Source of the DNA: Moritella viscosa
Lineage (GTDB): Bacteria > Pseudomonadota > Gammaproteobacteria > Enterobacterales > Moritellaceae
Direction of reading: 5' to 3'
NCBI GenBank assembly: GCA_000953735.1
Contig: LN554852.1
Coordinates: 496,001 to 560,000, forward strand
Length of the DNA stretch: 64,000 nucleotides
The notes under the pieces are model-generated. The model ran no database searches. It was given only the letters and a program-made list of their open reading frames with translations, and was not told where the DNA came from. The position numbers and the translations under genes were made by a program. This document shows, piece by piece, positions 53,320-64,000 of the stretch (position 1 is its first letter; each line of letters opens with the position of its first letter).

Positions 53320-54310
53320 GGCTACGTTCCTTGTTTAGTTGCGGTAACCAGTGTGCATAAGACCCAGTTACTTTGATCAAAAATTCCATTAGGACATGAT
53401 GCTGTCGTAATACGCGTTTAATACGGTGAGGCTGGATTGGATGGAAAATACCACTAGATTTGAACACTTGCAGTGGGTTTTTTTTGATCCAGGTCCAGGA
53501 GCCCATTTCTAGTGTTAGCGGGAGAAAAGTGGTATTGAGTTCCAGTGATTGGTCATATAAGTAATCCCATAAATCACCATGGGTCATATAATTACGCGCT
53601 TGTGGTTCGAATATATAGTCTTGGTGTGGATAGGTTTCGATAAGCATTTTACGCAGCTTAAATATTTCGGCTAGATGGGGAATAGGCTGTTTTGATTTAG
53701 CATAAGGAAACCATATCTGATTATCAAAACCAAAACCAGAATGACAATCTAGCGCAATACTAAAAGGGGCCGTTAATAATTGTTGGCGAATATGCTCTAC
53801 CAATACCCGGGATTCAGGTTGCATTGCCTTGCCTTTTTTACCGCGATACCAAGGCAGTATATTACTAATGCGTTGCCCTCCCACGAGCCAGGGCACGTTA
53901 CCAACAGCATCGACTGGCGCGTTACGCATTAAATCCACACCATTACCATTGGCGCGACTATTGTTTAGCATACCGATAGGGTTCATGAGTGGCAGAAATA
54001 GCAGTTTTACATGACTGAGTTCTTGATGCAGTGATTGATCCCATTTTAATCGCCTAATGAGGCTCTCAAACAACGCTAAGATAACTTGTGTGCCAATACG
54101 CTCTACACCATGGATACCACCAATAAAGGCAATGACAGGTACATTAGGTTCTTGTGAGCCCATACTGATTGAATACAAGGGGTAGCTGGATTTTTTATAA
54201 GACACATGCGTCAAAATTTGACTGTGTAAGTGTTTACCGCCTAATTCGATCAATGTCTCCAGTTGCATTAATTCGGGTAATGATTGCTGTAGTTGGAATT
54301 TTAAGGGCAT
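53285..54310 (-). CDS. M14-family zinc carboxypeptidase-like protein
   Basis: A 341-residue cytoplasmic (no signal peptide) metallopeptidase or amidohydrolase of the M14 fold. Zinc ligands are His67 and Glu70 (GGIHGVE) and His190 (LDCHSGFG). Substrate-binding Arg/Asn lie in NNSRANGNGVDLMRN (119-130), and the general-base candidate is Glu268 (LEMGSW). The substrate is unknown: peptide, amino-acid amide or succinyl-type conjugate are all possible. It is coupled to the downstream hydrolase. Confidence 0.8.
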   Translation of the reverse strand: MPLKFQLQQSLPELMQLETLIELGGKHLHSQILTHVSYKKSSYPLYSISMGSQEPNVPVIAFIGGIHGVERIGTQVILALFESLIRRLKWDQSLHQELSHVKLLFLPLMNPIGMLNNSRANGNGVDLMRNAPVDAVGNVPWLVGGQRISNILPWYRGKKGKAMQPESRVLVEHIRQQLLTAPFSIALDCHSGFGFDNQIWFPYAKSKQPIPHLAEIFKLRKMLIETYPHQDYIFEPQARNYMTHGDLWDYLYDQSLELNTTFLPLTLEMGSWTWIKKNPLQVFKSSGIFHPIQPHRIKRVLRQHHVLMEFLIKVTGSYAHWLPQLNKERSHADATSLWYTE

Positions 54311-54469
54311 TAATAATTACCTAAATAAGTTAAATATAAAGATTAATGTCTACCAATATAGCGAAATTAATAAATTTAAAGGTTAAATCTTTGTGAACTT
54401 TCTATACTAGATCTATGTGGTTGATTATTCATTGGATATAAATTCCCGATAATAAGCAAGGAGACTCAT

Positions 54470-55687
54470 TTGTATAAATCCTTAACGCAATTTCTTCGTA
54501 CTGAATCCTCAGGCGGTGTATTACTTATCATTGCGGCTATATTGGCGATGATTATTGCTAATTCTCCCTTTTCCGATGTGTATCTGGGATTTTTACATAC
54601 CGAAATTCAAGTTCGCGTTGCTGATATTGATATAAATAAATCATTCAGTCATTGGATCAACGATGGTCTCATGGCGATATTCTTTTTACTTATTGGTTTA
54701 GAAGTAAAGCAAGAGCTTGTTGAAGGTTCGTTGGCGAGTCGTAAAAAATCCCTATTTCCAATTATCGCTGCGGCTGGTGGTATGCTAGCGCCTGCATTAG
54801 TCTATTTAAGTTTGAATGCCGCTAATCCAGACGCAATCAAGGGGTGGGCTATCCCTGCCGCGACTGATATCGCCTTTGCATTAGGGGTATTGTCGTTATT
54901 GGGTAAACGCGTCCCTGTTAATTTAAAAGTTTTCTTATTGGCGTTGGCTATCATGGATGATCTCGGCGTGATCATCATTATTACCTTGTTTTATACTGCC
55001 GATATGTCGGTATTATCATTGAGCTTAGCGTGCGCGTGTATCAGTATATTGTGGCTAATGCACCGTTACAACATCATGAGTTTAACGCCTTACCTCATTG
55101 TTGGCGGGTTATTGTGGGTGGCAGTACTTAAATCGGGCGTACATGCAACTTTGGCTGGTGTAGTGATTGGTTTTGCCATTCCTATGTACCGTAAAGATAA
55201 TAAAAATGATGTTGAAAACCCGCACTCACCAGCGAAAACGCTAGCTCGTTGGCTACATCCTTGGACTAAGTATTATATTTTACCCTTGTTTGCATTTGCG
55301 AATGCGGGGGTGTCGTTAACTAACATCCAATTATCGGATATGACTTCAGCTTTACCGATAGGTGTCGCGTTGGGGCTATTGATTGGCAAACCTTTGGGTA
55401 TTTTCAGTATTAGTTGGTTAGCGGTGAAGCTGAAAATTGCGACATTACCCGATGGGATTAACTTTAAACAAATTTTTGCTGTGTCAGTGCTGTGCGGAAT
55501 TGGCTTTACGATGTCGATGTTTATTACGTCATTAGCATTTACGGATTCGGTGATGGCGGATCTAGCACGTTTGGGGATATTAATGGGTTCTACATTGGCT
55601 GCAGTGCTGGGCTATTATTTACTCGCCTGTGCGACAACAATAAAAGATAAGGTAGAAGTTGAGGGGGAATTAGTGGATAAAGGTTGA
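54470..55687 (+). CDS. nhaA: Na+/H+ antiporter NhaA
   Basis: Inner-membrane sodium/proton antiporter for sodium and alkaline-pH homeostasis, 405 residues with about twelve membrane segments. The paired ion-binding Asp residues are in AIMDDLGVI, and the [10 protein letters not shown] motif is present. The start is TTG, set by a perfect AAGGAG at 54458-54463 six bases upstream and by the usual N-terminus. It suits a marine organism. Confidence 0.96.
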   Translation: MYKSLTQFLRTESSGGVLLIIAAILAMIIANSPFSDVYLGFLHTEIQVRVADIDINKSFSHWINDGLMAIFFLLIGLEVKQELVEGSLASRKKSLFPIIAAAGGMLAPALVYLSLNAANPDAIKGWAIPAATDIAFALGVLSLLGKRVPVNLKVFLLALAIMDDLGVIIIITLFYTADMSVLSLSLACACISILWLMHRYNIMSLTPYLIVGGLLWVAVLKSGVHATLAGVVIGFAIPMYRKDNKNDVENPHSPAKTLARWLHPWTKYYILPLFAFANAGVSLTNIQLSDMTSALPIGVALGLLIGKPLGIFSISWLAVKLKIATLPDGINFKQIFAVSVLCGIGFTMSMFITSLAFTDSVMADLARLGILMGSTLAAVLGYYLLACATTIKDKVEVEGELVDKG

Positions 55688-55728
55688 CTAAGTTGAAATA
55701 GTACTGAAACCATATTTTTTAGATATAA

Positions 55729-55752
55729 AAAAACCAGCCGAAGCTGGTTTTT
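55729..55752. terminator. Terminator between convergent nhaA and rpsT
   Basis: AAAAACCAGC / GCTGGTTTTT arms with a CGAA tetraloop. Bidirectional. Confidence 0.9.
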
Positions 55753-55774
55753 CATTATCGTATTAAAGCAATAA

Positions 55775-56035
55775 TTAAAGTGCTTTGATCTTAGCAGAAA
55801 GACGGCTCTTAATACGAGCAGCTTTGTTTGCGTGGATCAGACCTTTACAAGCCATACGATCAAGAATCGGTTGTGCAGCAACAAATGCAGCAGTCGCTTC
55901 TTCTTTATTACCAGCAGCGATAGCTACGATAATTTTCTTAGTTAGTGTACGCATCATTGAACGACGTGAAGTGTTGTGCTTACGGCGTTTTTCAGATTGG
56001 ATTGCGCGTTTTTTAGCAGACTTGATATTAGCCAA
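55775..56035 (-). CDS. rpsT: Small ribosomal subunit protein bS20
   Basis: 30S protein of 86 residues. [21 protein letters not shown] and the [18 protein letters not shown] end identify it. It is divergent from murJ, with 200 bp between them for both promoters. Confidence 0.98.
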   Translation of the reverse strand: MANIKSAKKRAIQSEKRRKHNTSRRSMMRTLTKKIIVAIAAGNKEEATAAFVAAQPILDRMACKGLIHANKAARIKSRLSAKIKAL

Positions 56036-56235
56036 GGTCCTACTCCTAAATGTCTAAAGACGTTAATTTTATAAAGGCGAGGAATATGCCTTGCCTAACG
56101 AAATTTGTCAATATTTTTTGTGTAAATAACAGGCAAAATATTGGCAACTAACTGCAATGACAGTTAAGATGTGGGACATATTTTAGCAGCAAATGCGCCC
56201 CACGAACAGGGTTTGATTGACATAAAAGGTATTTC

Positions 56236-57795
56236 TTGAGTAATAAATTAATAAAATCTGGCCTTATCGTCAGTTCAATGACCATGATCTCGCGTATTTT
56301 AGGTTTAGTTCGAGATGTTATTGTTGCAAATCTAATGGGCGCGGGGGCGGCAGCCGATGTTTTCTTCTTTGCCAATAAAATCCCTAATTTTTTACGTCGA
56401 CTCTTCGCTGAAGGTGCATTTGCACAGGCTTTTGTACCTGTTCTTACTGAATATCAACAAACTGGTGATAAACAAAAAGTACGACAGTTGATCGCTTCAG
56501 TATCCGGTACCTTAGGGGTATTAGTGACCATTGTTACCTTGTTTGGGGTAATCGGTTCGCCATTAATCACGATTCTCTTTGGTGCGGGTTGGTTTGTGGA
56601 TTGGCTCAACAATGGACCTGATGCACACAAGTTTGAACTTGCTTCATTTATGCTAAAAATTACTTTTCCTTATTTGTGGTTTATTACTTTTACGGCATTA
56701 TCTGGTGCAATTTTGAACACTTTGGGTAAATTTGCTGTTGCGGCCTTTACGCCAGTGTTTTTAAATATTGCTATTATTGGTGCGGCATTGTTCATTGCAC
56801 CTAATTTAGCACAGCCAGAAATAGGACTCGCTATCGGGGTCTTTATCGGCGGTGCAATTCAGTTTTTATTCCAAATTCCGTTTTTAGCAAAACAGAATAT
56901 GTTGGTGAAACCACGTTGGGGTTGGCGAGATCCTGGTGTGACAAAAATTAGAAAACTAATGATACCGGCAATGTTTGGTGTATCAGTGAGCCAGATTAAC
57001 TTATTGTTTGATACGTTTATTGCCAGCTTCTTAATGACAGGGTCAATTAGTTGGTTGTATTACTCAGACCGTTTATTAGAATTTCCACTTGGTTTGTTCG
57101 GTATTGCGATCGCGACCGTTATTTTACCAGCCCTTTCTCGAACTCATTCAGCCCGCTCTGATAACCAATTTAAACAAACTATGGATTGGGGAGTAAGAGT
57201 AGTTCTATTACTGGGAACGCCAGCGATGATGGGTATGATAGTGCTTGCCAGCCCAATGCTTAAGGTATTGTTTATGCGTGGTGAATTTGGCGCTGATGAT
57301 GTTTCTATGGCTTCGATGAGCTTGATGGCTTATGGCTCCGGTTTACTCAGCTTTATGCTAATTAAGGTATTGGCGCCAGGTTATTATGCGCGCCAAGATA
57401 CTCGTACGCCAGTTAAGTTTGGCATCATCGCTATGATCAGTAATATGGGATTTAACATTATTTTAGCTATTCCGTTTGGTTATGTTGGTTTAGCACTAGC
57501 CACAGCGGGTTCTGCGACATTAAATGCTAGCTTGCTCTATTGGGGGTTACACAAGGAAGGTGTATACAAGATTAATAGGGATACTGGCATTGTCGTAGTT
57601 AAATTGTTCGCTTCTGCAGGTTTGATGGCAGCCTTAGTGCAATACGCCAAACCAGACATGCAGCAATGGTATGAATGGGGTTTATTAGACAGTAGTTTAT
57701 GCCTGTTAGGCTTAATTGGACTCGCGGTAATAAGCTATTTTATGGCTTTATTGGTGTTTGGTTTACGTCTGCAACATTTTAAAATTACTGACTGA
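56236..57795 (+). CDS. murJ: Lipid II flippase MurJ
   Basis: MOP-superfamily protein with about fourteen membrane segments that moves lipid II across the inner membrane for peptidoglycan synthesis. The N-terminus SMTMISRILGLVRDVIVANLMGAG and FFFANKIPNFLRRLFAEGAFAQAFVPV are diagnostic. The start is TTG (56236) with AAAGGT upstream. 519 residues. It leads into ribF, the order seen in many relatives. Confidence 0.97.
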   Translation: MSNKLIKSGLIVSSMTMISRILGLVRDVIVANLMGAGAAADVFFFANKIPNFLRRLFAEGAFAQAFVPVLTEYQQTGDKQKVRQLIASVSGTLGVLVTIVTLFGVIGSPLITILFGAGWFVDWLNNGPDAHKFELASFMLKITFPYLWFITFTALSGAILNTLGKFAVAAFTPVFLNIAIIGAALFIAPNLAQPEIGLAIGVFIGGAIQFLFQIPFLAKQNMLVKPRWGWRDPGVTKIRKLMIPAMFGVSVSQINLLFDTFIASFLMTGSISWLYYSDRLLEFPLGLFGIAIATVILPALSRTHSARSDNQFKQTMDWGVRVVLLLGTPAMMGMIVLASPMLKVLFMRGEFGADDVSMASMSLMAYGSGLLSFMLIKVLAPGYYARQDTRTPVKFGIIAMISNMGFNIILAIPFGYVGLALATAGSATLNASLLYWGLHKEGVYKINRDTGIVVVKLFASAGLMAALVQYAKPDMQQWYEWGLLDSSLCLLGLIGLAVISYFMALLVFGLRLQHFKITD

Positions 57796-57868
57796 GTACA
57801 AATTGTTGCTGACCCTGTGCGTTGACTAAGTTATAATTTGTCGTTTTAGTGGAATAGTTGGCAAAGAC

Positions 57869-58801
57869 ATGGAGCTTATTCGAGGCATTCACAATTTGAA
57901 GCCACACCATCAAGGGTGTGTTTTAACTATCGGTAACTTTGATGGCGTTCATCTTGGGCACCAATCGGTATTACGACAGTTAATCGAAAAAGCGAACCAA
58001 TTGAATTTGCCTGCAACGGTAATGACATTTGAGCCGCAGCCACTAGAGATGATTATTGGCGATAAAGCGCCTGCGCGATTAACACGCTTACGTGATAAGT
58101 ATGCAGCGTTAAAAGATCAAAATATTGACCAGTTATTATGTGTTAATTTTAATCGCAAGTTTGCAGCACTATCAGCGGATGAATTTATTACCCAGTTGTT
58201 AGTGAATAAATTAGGCGTTAAATATTTAGTTGTTGGTGATGATTTCCGCTTTGGGCATAAGCGCACTGGTGACTTTGCAATGTTGCAAGCGGCGGGTGCA
58301 AAATATGGCTTTGATGTGGTGAGCATGGATACGTTTAGCGTTGCACAAGCACGTGTTAGTAGTACTATGATCCGCGAAGCGTTAACGCAAGATAAACTTG
58401 ATTTAGCAGCCGAATTACTTGGCCGACCATTTAGTATTTTTGGTAAAGTGTCTCACGGTGCTAAATTAGGACGAACTATCGGTTTTCCAACCGCGAATAT
58501 ACCCTTGAAACGCTGCGTAGACCCAATTAATGGCGTGTATGTGGTTGAAGTGTTAGGCATCAGTGATGGTGTGATACTGGGCGTTGCAAACATTGGCAAG
58601 CGTCCTACAGTTGGTGGTGTACGTACCCAGCTGGAAGTGAATTTATTTAATTTTGATGGTGACCTTTACGGCAAACAGCTAGAGGTTGTCTTGAAGAAAA
58701 AATTACGCGGTGAACAGAAATTTGCATCTTTTGATGTACTTCGCCAGCAAATAGAACGAGATGTCATTGCAGCCAAAACCTATTTTGGCCTGTCAGTTTA
58801 A
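57869..58801 (+). CDS. ribF: Bifunctional riboflavin kinase / FAD synthetase
   Basis: Makes FMN and then FAD from riboflavin. The N-terminal adenylyltransferase domain has the IGNFDGVHLGH and SSTMIREAL motifs. The C-terminal kinase domain has GRTIGFPTANI. 310 residues. No FMN riboswitch is visible upstream. It is followed by ileS after 34 bp. Confidence 0.97.
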   Translation: MELIRGIHNLKPHHQGCVLTIGNFDGVHLGHQSVLRQLIEKANQLNLPATVMTFEPQPLEMIIGDKAPARLTRLRDKYAALKDQNIDQLLCVNFNRKFAALSADEFITQLLVNKLGVKYLVVGDDFRFGHKRTGDFAMLQAAGAKYGFDVVSMDTFSVAQARVSSTMIREALTQDKLDLAAELLGRPFSIFGKVSHGAKLGRTIGFPTANIPLKRCVDPINGVYVVEVLGISDGVILGVANIGKRPTVGGVRTQLEVNLFNFDGDLYGKQLEVVLKKKLRGEQKFASFDVLRQQIERDVIAAKTYFGLSV

Positions 58802-58835
58802 TTTTTATGAATACCAATAACGGAAATTAGGATAC

Positions 58836-61655
58836 ATGAGCGAATATAAAAAAACGCTGAACCTGCCGAAAACGGGCTTTGCGATGCGCGCTAACTTAGC
58901 GAACCGCGAACCAAATATGTTGAAGCAGTGGAATACTGATGATTTATACGGAAAAATCCGTGCCGCTAAGAAAGGTAAAAAAACCTTTATTCTGCACGAT
59001 GGTCCTCCTTATGCGAATGGTAGCATTCATATTGGTCACTCAGTTAACAAGATCCTGAAAGACGTTATTATTAAAGCCAAAGGCTTGTCTGGATTTGATG
59101 CACCTTACATCCCTGGTTGGGATTGCCACGGTCTACCTATCGAATTAATGGTAGAAAAGAAAGTGGGCAAACCAGGCCGTAAAGTAACAGCTGCACAGTT
59201 CCGTGAAGAATGTCGTAAATATGCGACAAAACAAGTTAACGGTCAACGTGAAGACTTTATCCGTCTTGGTGTATTGGGTGATTGGCAGAATCCGTACCTA
59301 ACAATGGATTTCAGCACAGAAGCAAACATCATTCGTGCTTTAGGTAAAATTGTCGAAAATGGTCACTTACAAAAAGGTTCTAAGCCTGTTCATTGGTGTA
59401 CAGACTGTGGTTCAGCACTTGCTGAAGCTGAAGTAGAATACGAAGATAAGAAATCACCTGCTATCTACGTGCGTTTCACTGCACAAGATCAAGCTGCTGT
59501 TAAAGCCGTATTTGGTAGTGATGTTGAAGGTTTAGTATCGACAGTTATCTGGACTACAACACCTTGGACATTACCTGCTAACCGTGCAGTTGCACTTGCT
59601 GAGCGCGTTGAATACTCGCTAGTTAACATGGTAACTGAATCTGGTTCACAGCAACTAATTTTAGCAACAGACTTAATTGAATCTTGCATGGCTGCATTTG
59701 CACCTGAAAGCTTCACTACGTTAGGTACTTGTACTGGTGCTGCACTAGAGAATTTACGCTTTAACCACCCGTTTTATGATTTCGACGTACCAGCAATTTT
59801 AGCTGATCACGTAACGACTGAAGCGGGTACGGGTGTTGTTCACACTGCACCTGGTCACGGTCAAGAAGACTATGTGGCTGGTCTACGTTATAACCTTGAA
59901 GTCGCAAACCCAGTTGGTAACAACGGTGTTTACCTTGAAGATACACCTTTATTTGCTGGTCAACATGTATTTAAAGCAAATGATAATGTGATTGAAGTAC
60001 TTACAGAAAAAGGTGCGTTACTAAACCACCAAGTAATAAAACACAGCTATCCACATTGCTGGCGCCACAAAACGCCAATTATTTTCCGTGCTACACCACA
60101 ATGGTTTATCAGCATGGAACAAAATGGCCTGCGTAACGCTGCAATGAAAGAAATTAAAGATGTGCAATGGGTTCCTTCTTGGGGTCGAGAGCGTATCGAA
60201 AGTATGGTAACTAACCGTCCTGACTGGTGTATTTCTCGTCAGCGTACGTGGGGCGTGCCAATTTCTTTATTCGTACATAACGAAACACAAGAACCGCATC
60301 CTCGTTCAGCTGAACTAATGGAAGATGTTGCTAATTTAGTTGAGCAGAAAGGCATTCAAGCGTGGTGGGATCTTGATCCTGCAGACTTACTTGGTGATGA
60401 CGCGGTAAATTACACTAAAGCACCGGATACATTAGACGTATGGTTCGATTCGGGCTCAACACACTTTTCTGTTGTTGACGCACGCAAAGAATACGCGGGC
60501 GCAGAAATCGATCTTTACCTTGAAGGTTCTGATCAACACCGTGGTTGGTTCCAATCATCATTGATGATCTCGACTGCTATTCACGGTAAAGCACCTTACA
60601 AAGACGTGTTAACCCACGGTTTCGTTGTAGATGCGAAAGGCCGTAAGATGTCTAAATCGATCGGTAACGTAATGGCTCCACAAGACGTAATGAACCGTCT
60701 TGGTGGTGATATCCTACGCTGGTGGGTTGCAAGTACTGATTACACAGGTGAAATGACAGTATCTGATGAGATCTTAGATCGCAGTGCTGATGCTTACCGT
60801 CGTATCCGTAATACTGCGCGTTTCTTATTGTCTAACTTAGAAGGTTTTAACCCAGAAACTGATATTGTAGCGACAGAAGATATGGTCGCTCTAGATCGTT
60901 GGGCTGTGGGTCGTGCACACGCACTACAAACTGAAATTCTAGCTGATTATGAAAGCTATCAAATGCAGAATGTGACGCAAAAGCTAATGACATTCTGTTC
61001 AATTGAAATGGGTAGCTTCTACTTAGATATCATCAAAGATCGTCAGTACACTGCAAAATCAGATGGTATTGCACGTCGTAGCTGTCAAACTGCGATGTTC
61101 CATATCTTAGAAGCTATGGTTCGTTGGACTGCGCCTATCTTAAGCTTTACAGCGTTTGAGATCTGGAATGCAATGCCTGGTGAACGTGCTGAGTATGTAT
61201 TTACTGAAGAGTGGTACACTGGTCTAACACCACTTGCTGATGATGCTGAGCTAAACAATGCTTACTGGAGCAAGTTACAAGCTGTTCGTAGTGAAGTGAA
61301 CAAAACTGTTGAACTAGCACGTAACAATGCGGTTGTTGGTGGTTCTTTACAAGCTGACGTTACTTTATATGCGAATGCTGAACTTGCAGCTGACCTTGAC
61401 AAATTAGGTAACGAATTACGCTTCTTACTACTGACGTCAAACACGAAAGTGGTAGCAGTAATAGAAGCACCTGCAGACGTCGAAGCAAGTGCTATCGACG
61501 GTCTATGGGTGAGTGTTGCTAAGAGTGATGCTGAGAAATGTGAGCGTTGCTGGCACCATAACGAAACCGTAGGTCAGTCAGAAACGCACCCTACTATTTG
61601 TGTGCGTTGTGAAGATAATATCGATGGTGAAGGCGAACAACGTCAATTTGCTTAA
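58836..61655 (+). CDS. ileS: Isoleucyl-tRNA synthetase
   Basis: Class I synthetase of 939 residues. The HIGH motif is in [13 protein letters not shown] (about 58-70) and KMSKS is near 602. The editing domain includes [14 protein letters not shown]. The C-terminal zinc-binding set CERCWHH...CVRCEDN is complete. Its codon use resembles a highly expressed gene. A terminator follows, so lspA is less tightly linked than in E. coli. Confidence 0.98.
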   Translation: MSEYKKTLNLPKTGFAMRANLANREPNMLKQWNTDDLYGKIRAAKKGKKTFILHDGPPYANGSIHIGHSVNKILKDVIIKAKGLSGFDAPYIPGWDCHGLPIELMVEKKVGKPGRKVTAAQFREECRKYATKQVNGQREDFIRLGVLGDWQNPYLTMDFSTEANIIRALGKIVENGHLQKGSKPVHWCTDCGSALAEAEVEYEDKKSPAIYVRFTAQDQAAVKAVFGSDVEGLVSTVIWTTTPWTLPANRAVALAERVEYSLVNMVTESGSQQLILATDLIESCMAAFAPESFTTLGTCTGAALENLRFNHPFYDFDVPAILADHVTTEAGTGVVHTAPGHGQEDYVAGLRYNLEVANPVGNNGVYLEDTPLFAGQHVFKANDNVIEVLTEKGALLNHQVIKHSYPHCWRHKTPIIFRATPQWFISMEQNGLRNAAMKEIKDVQWVPSWGRERIESMVTNRPDWCISRQRTWGVPISLFVHNETQEPHPRSAELMEDVANLVEQKGIQAWWDLDPADLLGDDAVNYTKAPDTLDVWFDSGSTHFSVVDARKEYAGAEIDLYLEGSDQHRGWFQSSLMISTAIHGKAPYKDVLTHGFVVDAKGRKMSKSIGNVMAPQDVMNRLGGDILRWWVASTDYTGEMTVSDEILDRSADAYRRIRNTARFLLSNLEGFNPETDIVATEDMVALDRWAVGRAHALQTEILADYESYQMQNVTQKLMTFCSIEMGSFYLDIIKDRQYTAKSDGIARRSCQTAMFHILEAMVRWTAPILSFTAFEIWNAMPGERAEYVFTEEWYTGLTPLADDAELNNAYWSKLQAVRSEVNKTVELARNNAVVGGSLQADVTLYANAELAADLDKLGNELRFLLLTSNTKVVAVIEAPADVEASAIDGLWVSVAKSDAEKCERCWHHNETVGQSETHPTICVRCEDNIDGEGEQRQFA

Positions 61656-61730
61656 TCGTTAGTGTGTTCATCACATTTAGCGAGTAAAGGAAGGTAATAA
61701 CCATTAAGTTGTTATTATCCTTCACATAGA

Positions 61731-61786
61731 ATGCCTACTGTGAACTGGTTAGCTTAATCAGTATAAACACAGTAGGCATTTTTTTA
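61731..61786 (+). terminator. Terminator between ileS and lspA
   Basis: Perfect 12-bp arms ATGCCTACTGTG (61731-61742) / CACAGTAGGCAT (61768-61779), a 25-base loop with an inner ACTG/CAGT pair, then seven T. A weaker bulged hairpin (about 61690-61723) precedes it. Confidence 0.85.
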
Positions 61787-61923
61787 TGGATAAATGCTTA
61801 ACCCGTGTCATGAAAATGATATGATTGCTAATAATCTATTCAAATATACTGGATTGATACCAATAACAATGCAGTCGTCGCATTATATTTATCGTCATCA
61901 CATTGACGTATCAGAGGATAATA

Positions 61924-62436
61924 ATGACCGTAGGCACAACAAAGAGAACTGGATTAATTTGGCTGTGGCTAGCCGTTGTCGTATTTTTTATTGATTTGGG
62001 TACCAAGACTTTTGTGGTGAACAACTTTCAATTAGGTGAATCGATAAATGTGTTGCCTGTGTTTAATTTTACCTATGCACGTAACTATGGTGCGGCATTT
62101 AGTATGCTTGCAGATGCAGACGGCTGGCAGCGTTGGTTTTTTGGCGTAATCGCGGTATCAGTTTCCGGCTTGTTGATTTATTGGTTAAAGAAACAAGCGG
62201 CTCAGCAGTATTGGAGCAATATTGCTTACGCACTTATTTTAGGTGGTGCGTTAGGTAATTTATATGATCGTATTATTCATGGCTATGTAATTGATTTTTT
62301 ACATGTGTACTGGGATACAAGCCATTTCCCTATCTTCAATTTAGCAGATACTTGGATCTGTATTGGTGCCGCGATGTTAATCTTGGAAGCCATTATGGAA
62401 AGTAAAAATGACAAGGAATCATCAAATGACAGTTAA
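61924..62436 (+). CDS. lspA: Lipoprotein signal peptidase II
   Basis: Aspartic membrane peptidase that cleaves the lipoprotein signal after Lgt has acted. Four membrane segments are visible. The catalytic Asp pair is in NLYDRIIHGYVIDF and FNLADTWICIG. I use the ATG at 61924 (AGAGGA at 61913-61918) rather than the TTG at 61903. The product is 170 residues. It overlaps fkpB. Confidence 0.95.
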   Translation: MTVGTTKRTGLIWLWLAVVVFFIDLGTKTFVVNNFQLGESINVLPVFNFTYARNYGAAFSMLADADGWQRWFFGVIAVSVSGLLIYWLKKQAAQQYWSNIAYALILGGALGNLYDRIIHGYVIDFLHVYWDTSHFPIFNLADTWICIGAAMLILEAIMESKNDKESSNDS

Positions 62437-62872
62437 CGTAGCAACAATTGGTAACGATAGCCAAGTACTAATGCATTTTACTATTACCTTAGCAGATGGC
62501 TCTGTTGCTGATAGTACTGAACTACAAGGTAAGCCTGCCAAGTTAGTGATTGGTGATGGTAGCTTAACGCCTAATTTTGAACGCTGTTTATTAGGTTTAA
62601 CTGTCGGTGATAAAAACAAGTTTGAGCTGCAACCTGAAGATGCATTCGGACAGCCTAATCCAGATAATATTTATTATTTAGACCGCGCTAAATTTACCGA
62701 AGTAAAAGCGGAAGTCGGTTTGATTGTTGGCTTTACTCAGCCAGACGGTGCTGAATTACCAGGTATGATCCGTGATGTGATTGGTGACTCGGTAACTGTC
62801 GATTTTAATCATCCGTTAGCTGGACAAGTTGTAACGTTTAAAGTTGAAATTTTAGAAATTAATGTAGAATAA
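62426..62872 (+). CDS. fkpB: FKBP-type peptidyl-prolyl isomerase FkpB (SlpA)
   Basis: Short FKBP with an insert-in-flap domain, with isomerase and chaperone activity. The VLMHFTITLADGSVADST start, the LLGLTVGDKNKFEL core and the VDFNHPLAGQVVTF end match E. coli SlpA. I start at ATG 62426 (AAGGA at 62413-62417) rather than 62408. The product is 148 residues. It overlaps lspA by 11 bp and precedes ispH by 12 bp. Confidence 0.93.
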   Translation: MTVNVATIGNDSQVLMHFTITLADGSVADSTELQGKPAKLVIGDGSLTPNFERCLLGLTVGDKNKFELQPEDAFGQPNPDNIYYLDRAKFTEVKAEVGLIVGFTQPDGAELPGMIRDVIGDSVTVDFNHPLAGQVVTFKVEILEINVE

Positions 62873-62884
62873 ATAAGGTTTATG

Positions 62885-63829
62885 ATGGAAATTTTACTCG
62901 CGAACCCTCGTGGCTTCTGTGCTGGTGTTGACCGTGCTATTAGTATTGTTGAACGTGCGCTTGAGCTGTTTGAAACCCCTGTTTATGTACGTCACGAAGT
63001 CGTGCATAACCGCTATGTGGTGGATGGCTTAAAAGAGAACGGTGCTATTTTTGTCGAAGAACTTGATGAAGTACCAGACGGTCGAGTGGTTATTTTTAGT
63101 GCGCATGGCGTATCTAAAGCGGTACAAGCCGAAGCTAAACGTCGTGACCTAAAAGTATTTGATGCAACTTGTCCGCTTGTGACAAAAGTACATATGGAAG
63201 TGACTCGTGCGAGTCGCCGTGGTATTGAATGTGTATTGATTGGTCATAAGGGTCACCCTGAAGTCGAAGGTACTATGGGTCAGTATGACAATGCTGATGG
63301 TGGTATGTATCTGGTTGAGTCGATTGCGGATGTTGCCGTTTTAGATGTTAAAGATGTGACAAACCTAACTTATAGCTCACAGACTACGTTATCGGTAGAT
63401 GATTGCTCAGCTATTATTGACGCACTGCGTGAACGTTTCCCAGAAATTAGGGGACCACGTAAAGATGATATTTGTTACGCAACACAGAATCGTCAGGATG
63501 CGGTATCTAAACTAGCAAGCATGGTTGATATTATGTTTGTGGTTGGTTCTAAAAATTCATCAAACTCGAACCGTCTACGTGAAAAATCTGAAAACCTTGG
63601 TGTCCCGTCTTACCTTATTGATAATGCAGGTGATATTGACCCTGTATTATTGGAAGGTAAAGCTAAGATTGGTGTTACAGCAGGCGCGTCTGCACCTAAA
63701 GTGTTGATCGATCAGGTTGTTGAAAAGCTCCAAGAATACGGAGGTAAACTGGTGACTGAAGTCGAAGGGCGTCCAGAAAATACGATATTTGAAGTGCCAG
63801 CCGAATTACGTGTTAAGCAAGTAAATTAA
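62885..63829 (+). CDS. ispH: 4-hydroxy-3-methylbut-2-enyl diphosphate reductase
   Basis: Last MEP-pathway enzyme: reduces HMBPP to IPP and DMAPP with a [4Fe-4S] cluster. Cluster Cys residues appear in [23 protein letters not shown] and [12 protein letters not shown] prefer the second of two adjacent ATGs (62885; 314 residues), which fits the [10 protein letters not shown] start and the SD spacing better. ispD and ispF of the same pathway are also in the window. Confidence 0.97.
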   Translation: MEILLANPRGFCAGVDRAISIVERALELFETPVYVRHEVVHNRYVVDGLKENGAIFVEELDEVPDGRVVIFSAHGVSKAVQAEAKRRDLKVFDATCPLVTKVHMEVTRASRRGIECVLIGHKGHPEVEGTMGQYDNADGGMYLVESIADVAVLDVKDVTNLTYSSQTTLSVDDCSAIIDALRERFPEIRGPRKDDICYATQNRQDAVSKLASMVDIMFVVGSKNSSNSNRLREKSENLGVPSYLIDNAGDIDPVLLEGKAKIGVTAGASAPKVLIDQVVEKLQEYGGKLVTEVEGRPENTIFEVPAELRVKQVN

Positions 63830-63845
63830 CTCGCGCTATTGATAG

Positions 63846-63876
63846 GCTCGTTTAGTCATCGACTCGACGAGCTTTA
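63846..63876 (+). terminator. Weak hairpin after ispH
   Basis: GCTCGT (63846-63851) / ACGAGC (63867-63872) arms with a 15-base loop and a short T stretch. A possible terminator only. No gene is seen from here to 64000. Confidence 0.4.
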
Positions 63877-64000
63877 TCCACTCATAAACTCTTTTTAACT
63901 AATATCTAATATCTCGCCTCTATACCCTATAATTTTATTTGAATACCTACTTGGTTTGCTACCGCATTGAATCATTGATTTAATTAATGCTGAGTCTCAC

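Overview
The window is a 64 kb piece of a gammaproteobacterial chromosome. Gene content, protein lengths and gene order (nadB | rpoE-rseABC-lepAB-rnc-era-recO-pdxJ, barA, rlmD-relA, mazG-pyrG-eno-ftsB-ispDF-truD-pcm-nlpD-rpoS, mutS, recA, ffh | rpsP-rimM-trmD-rplS, mutH/rppH, lgt, thyA, nhaA, rpsT/murJ-ribF-ileS-lspA-fkpB-ispH) match the Vibrio/Alteromonadales side of the class. A marine, cold-adapted genus such as Moritella is my best guess; this is inference from synteny and protein similarity remembered, not from a search.

Region by region: 1-10.7 kb holds nadB divergent from the envelope-stress operon (a good sigma-E autopromoter lies in front of rpoE) running on into translation, secretion and RNA-processing genes. 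10.7-20.8 kb holds the BarA hybrid kinase, RlmD, RelA and a very large membrane HD-GYP sensor. 21-31.2 kb is the mazG-to-rpoS block (nucleotide pool, glycolysis, isoprenoid, cell division, protein repair, stationary-phase sigma factor) followed by an unknown lipoprotein. 31.2-35 kb carries mutS and recA, recA with a textbook LexA box inside its promoter. 35-41 kb has a PepSY membrane protein, a TraF-like outer-membrane protein, yjaG-hupA and the ypjD-corC-like pair. 41.3-45.8 kb is ffh, the ribosomal trmD operon and mutH. 45.8-48 kb is the mutH-rppH divergent intergenic region, which contains a cluster of DnaA boxes and has been invaded by a complete insertion sequence with a 16-bp target duplication. 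48.7-54.3 kb has lgt, thyA, a split lipid acyltransferase pair and a hydrolase/carboxypeptidase pair. 54.4-63.8 kb has nhaA, rpsT, murJ and the ribF-ileS-lspA-fkpB-ispH block.

Most of the window is conserved housekeeping. The points that stand out are: (1) the DnaA-box cluster between mutH and rppH, the position where E. coli carries DARS2, with an IS inserted at its edge; (2) a single in-frame TGA that divides an apparently fused acyltransferase (OlsF-like) into two frames; (3) a 1068-residue HD-GYP protein in which a solute-binding domain appears nested inside a Cache sensor domain, sitting where E. coli has mazEF; (4) several conserved neighbours missing from their usual places (acpS, surE, ptsP, recX). 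No tRNA, rRNA, CRISPR array or prophage was seen.
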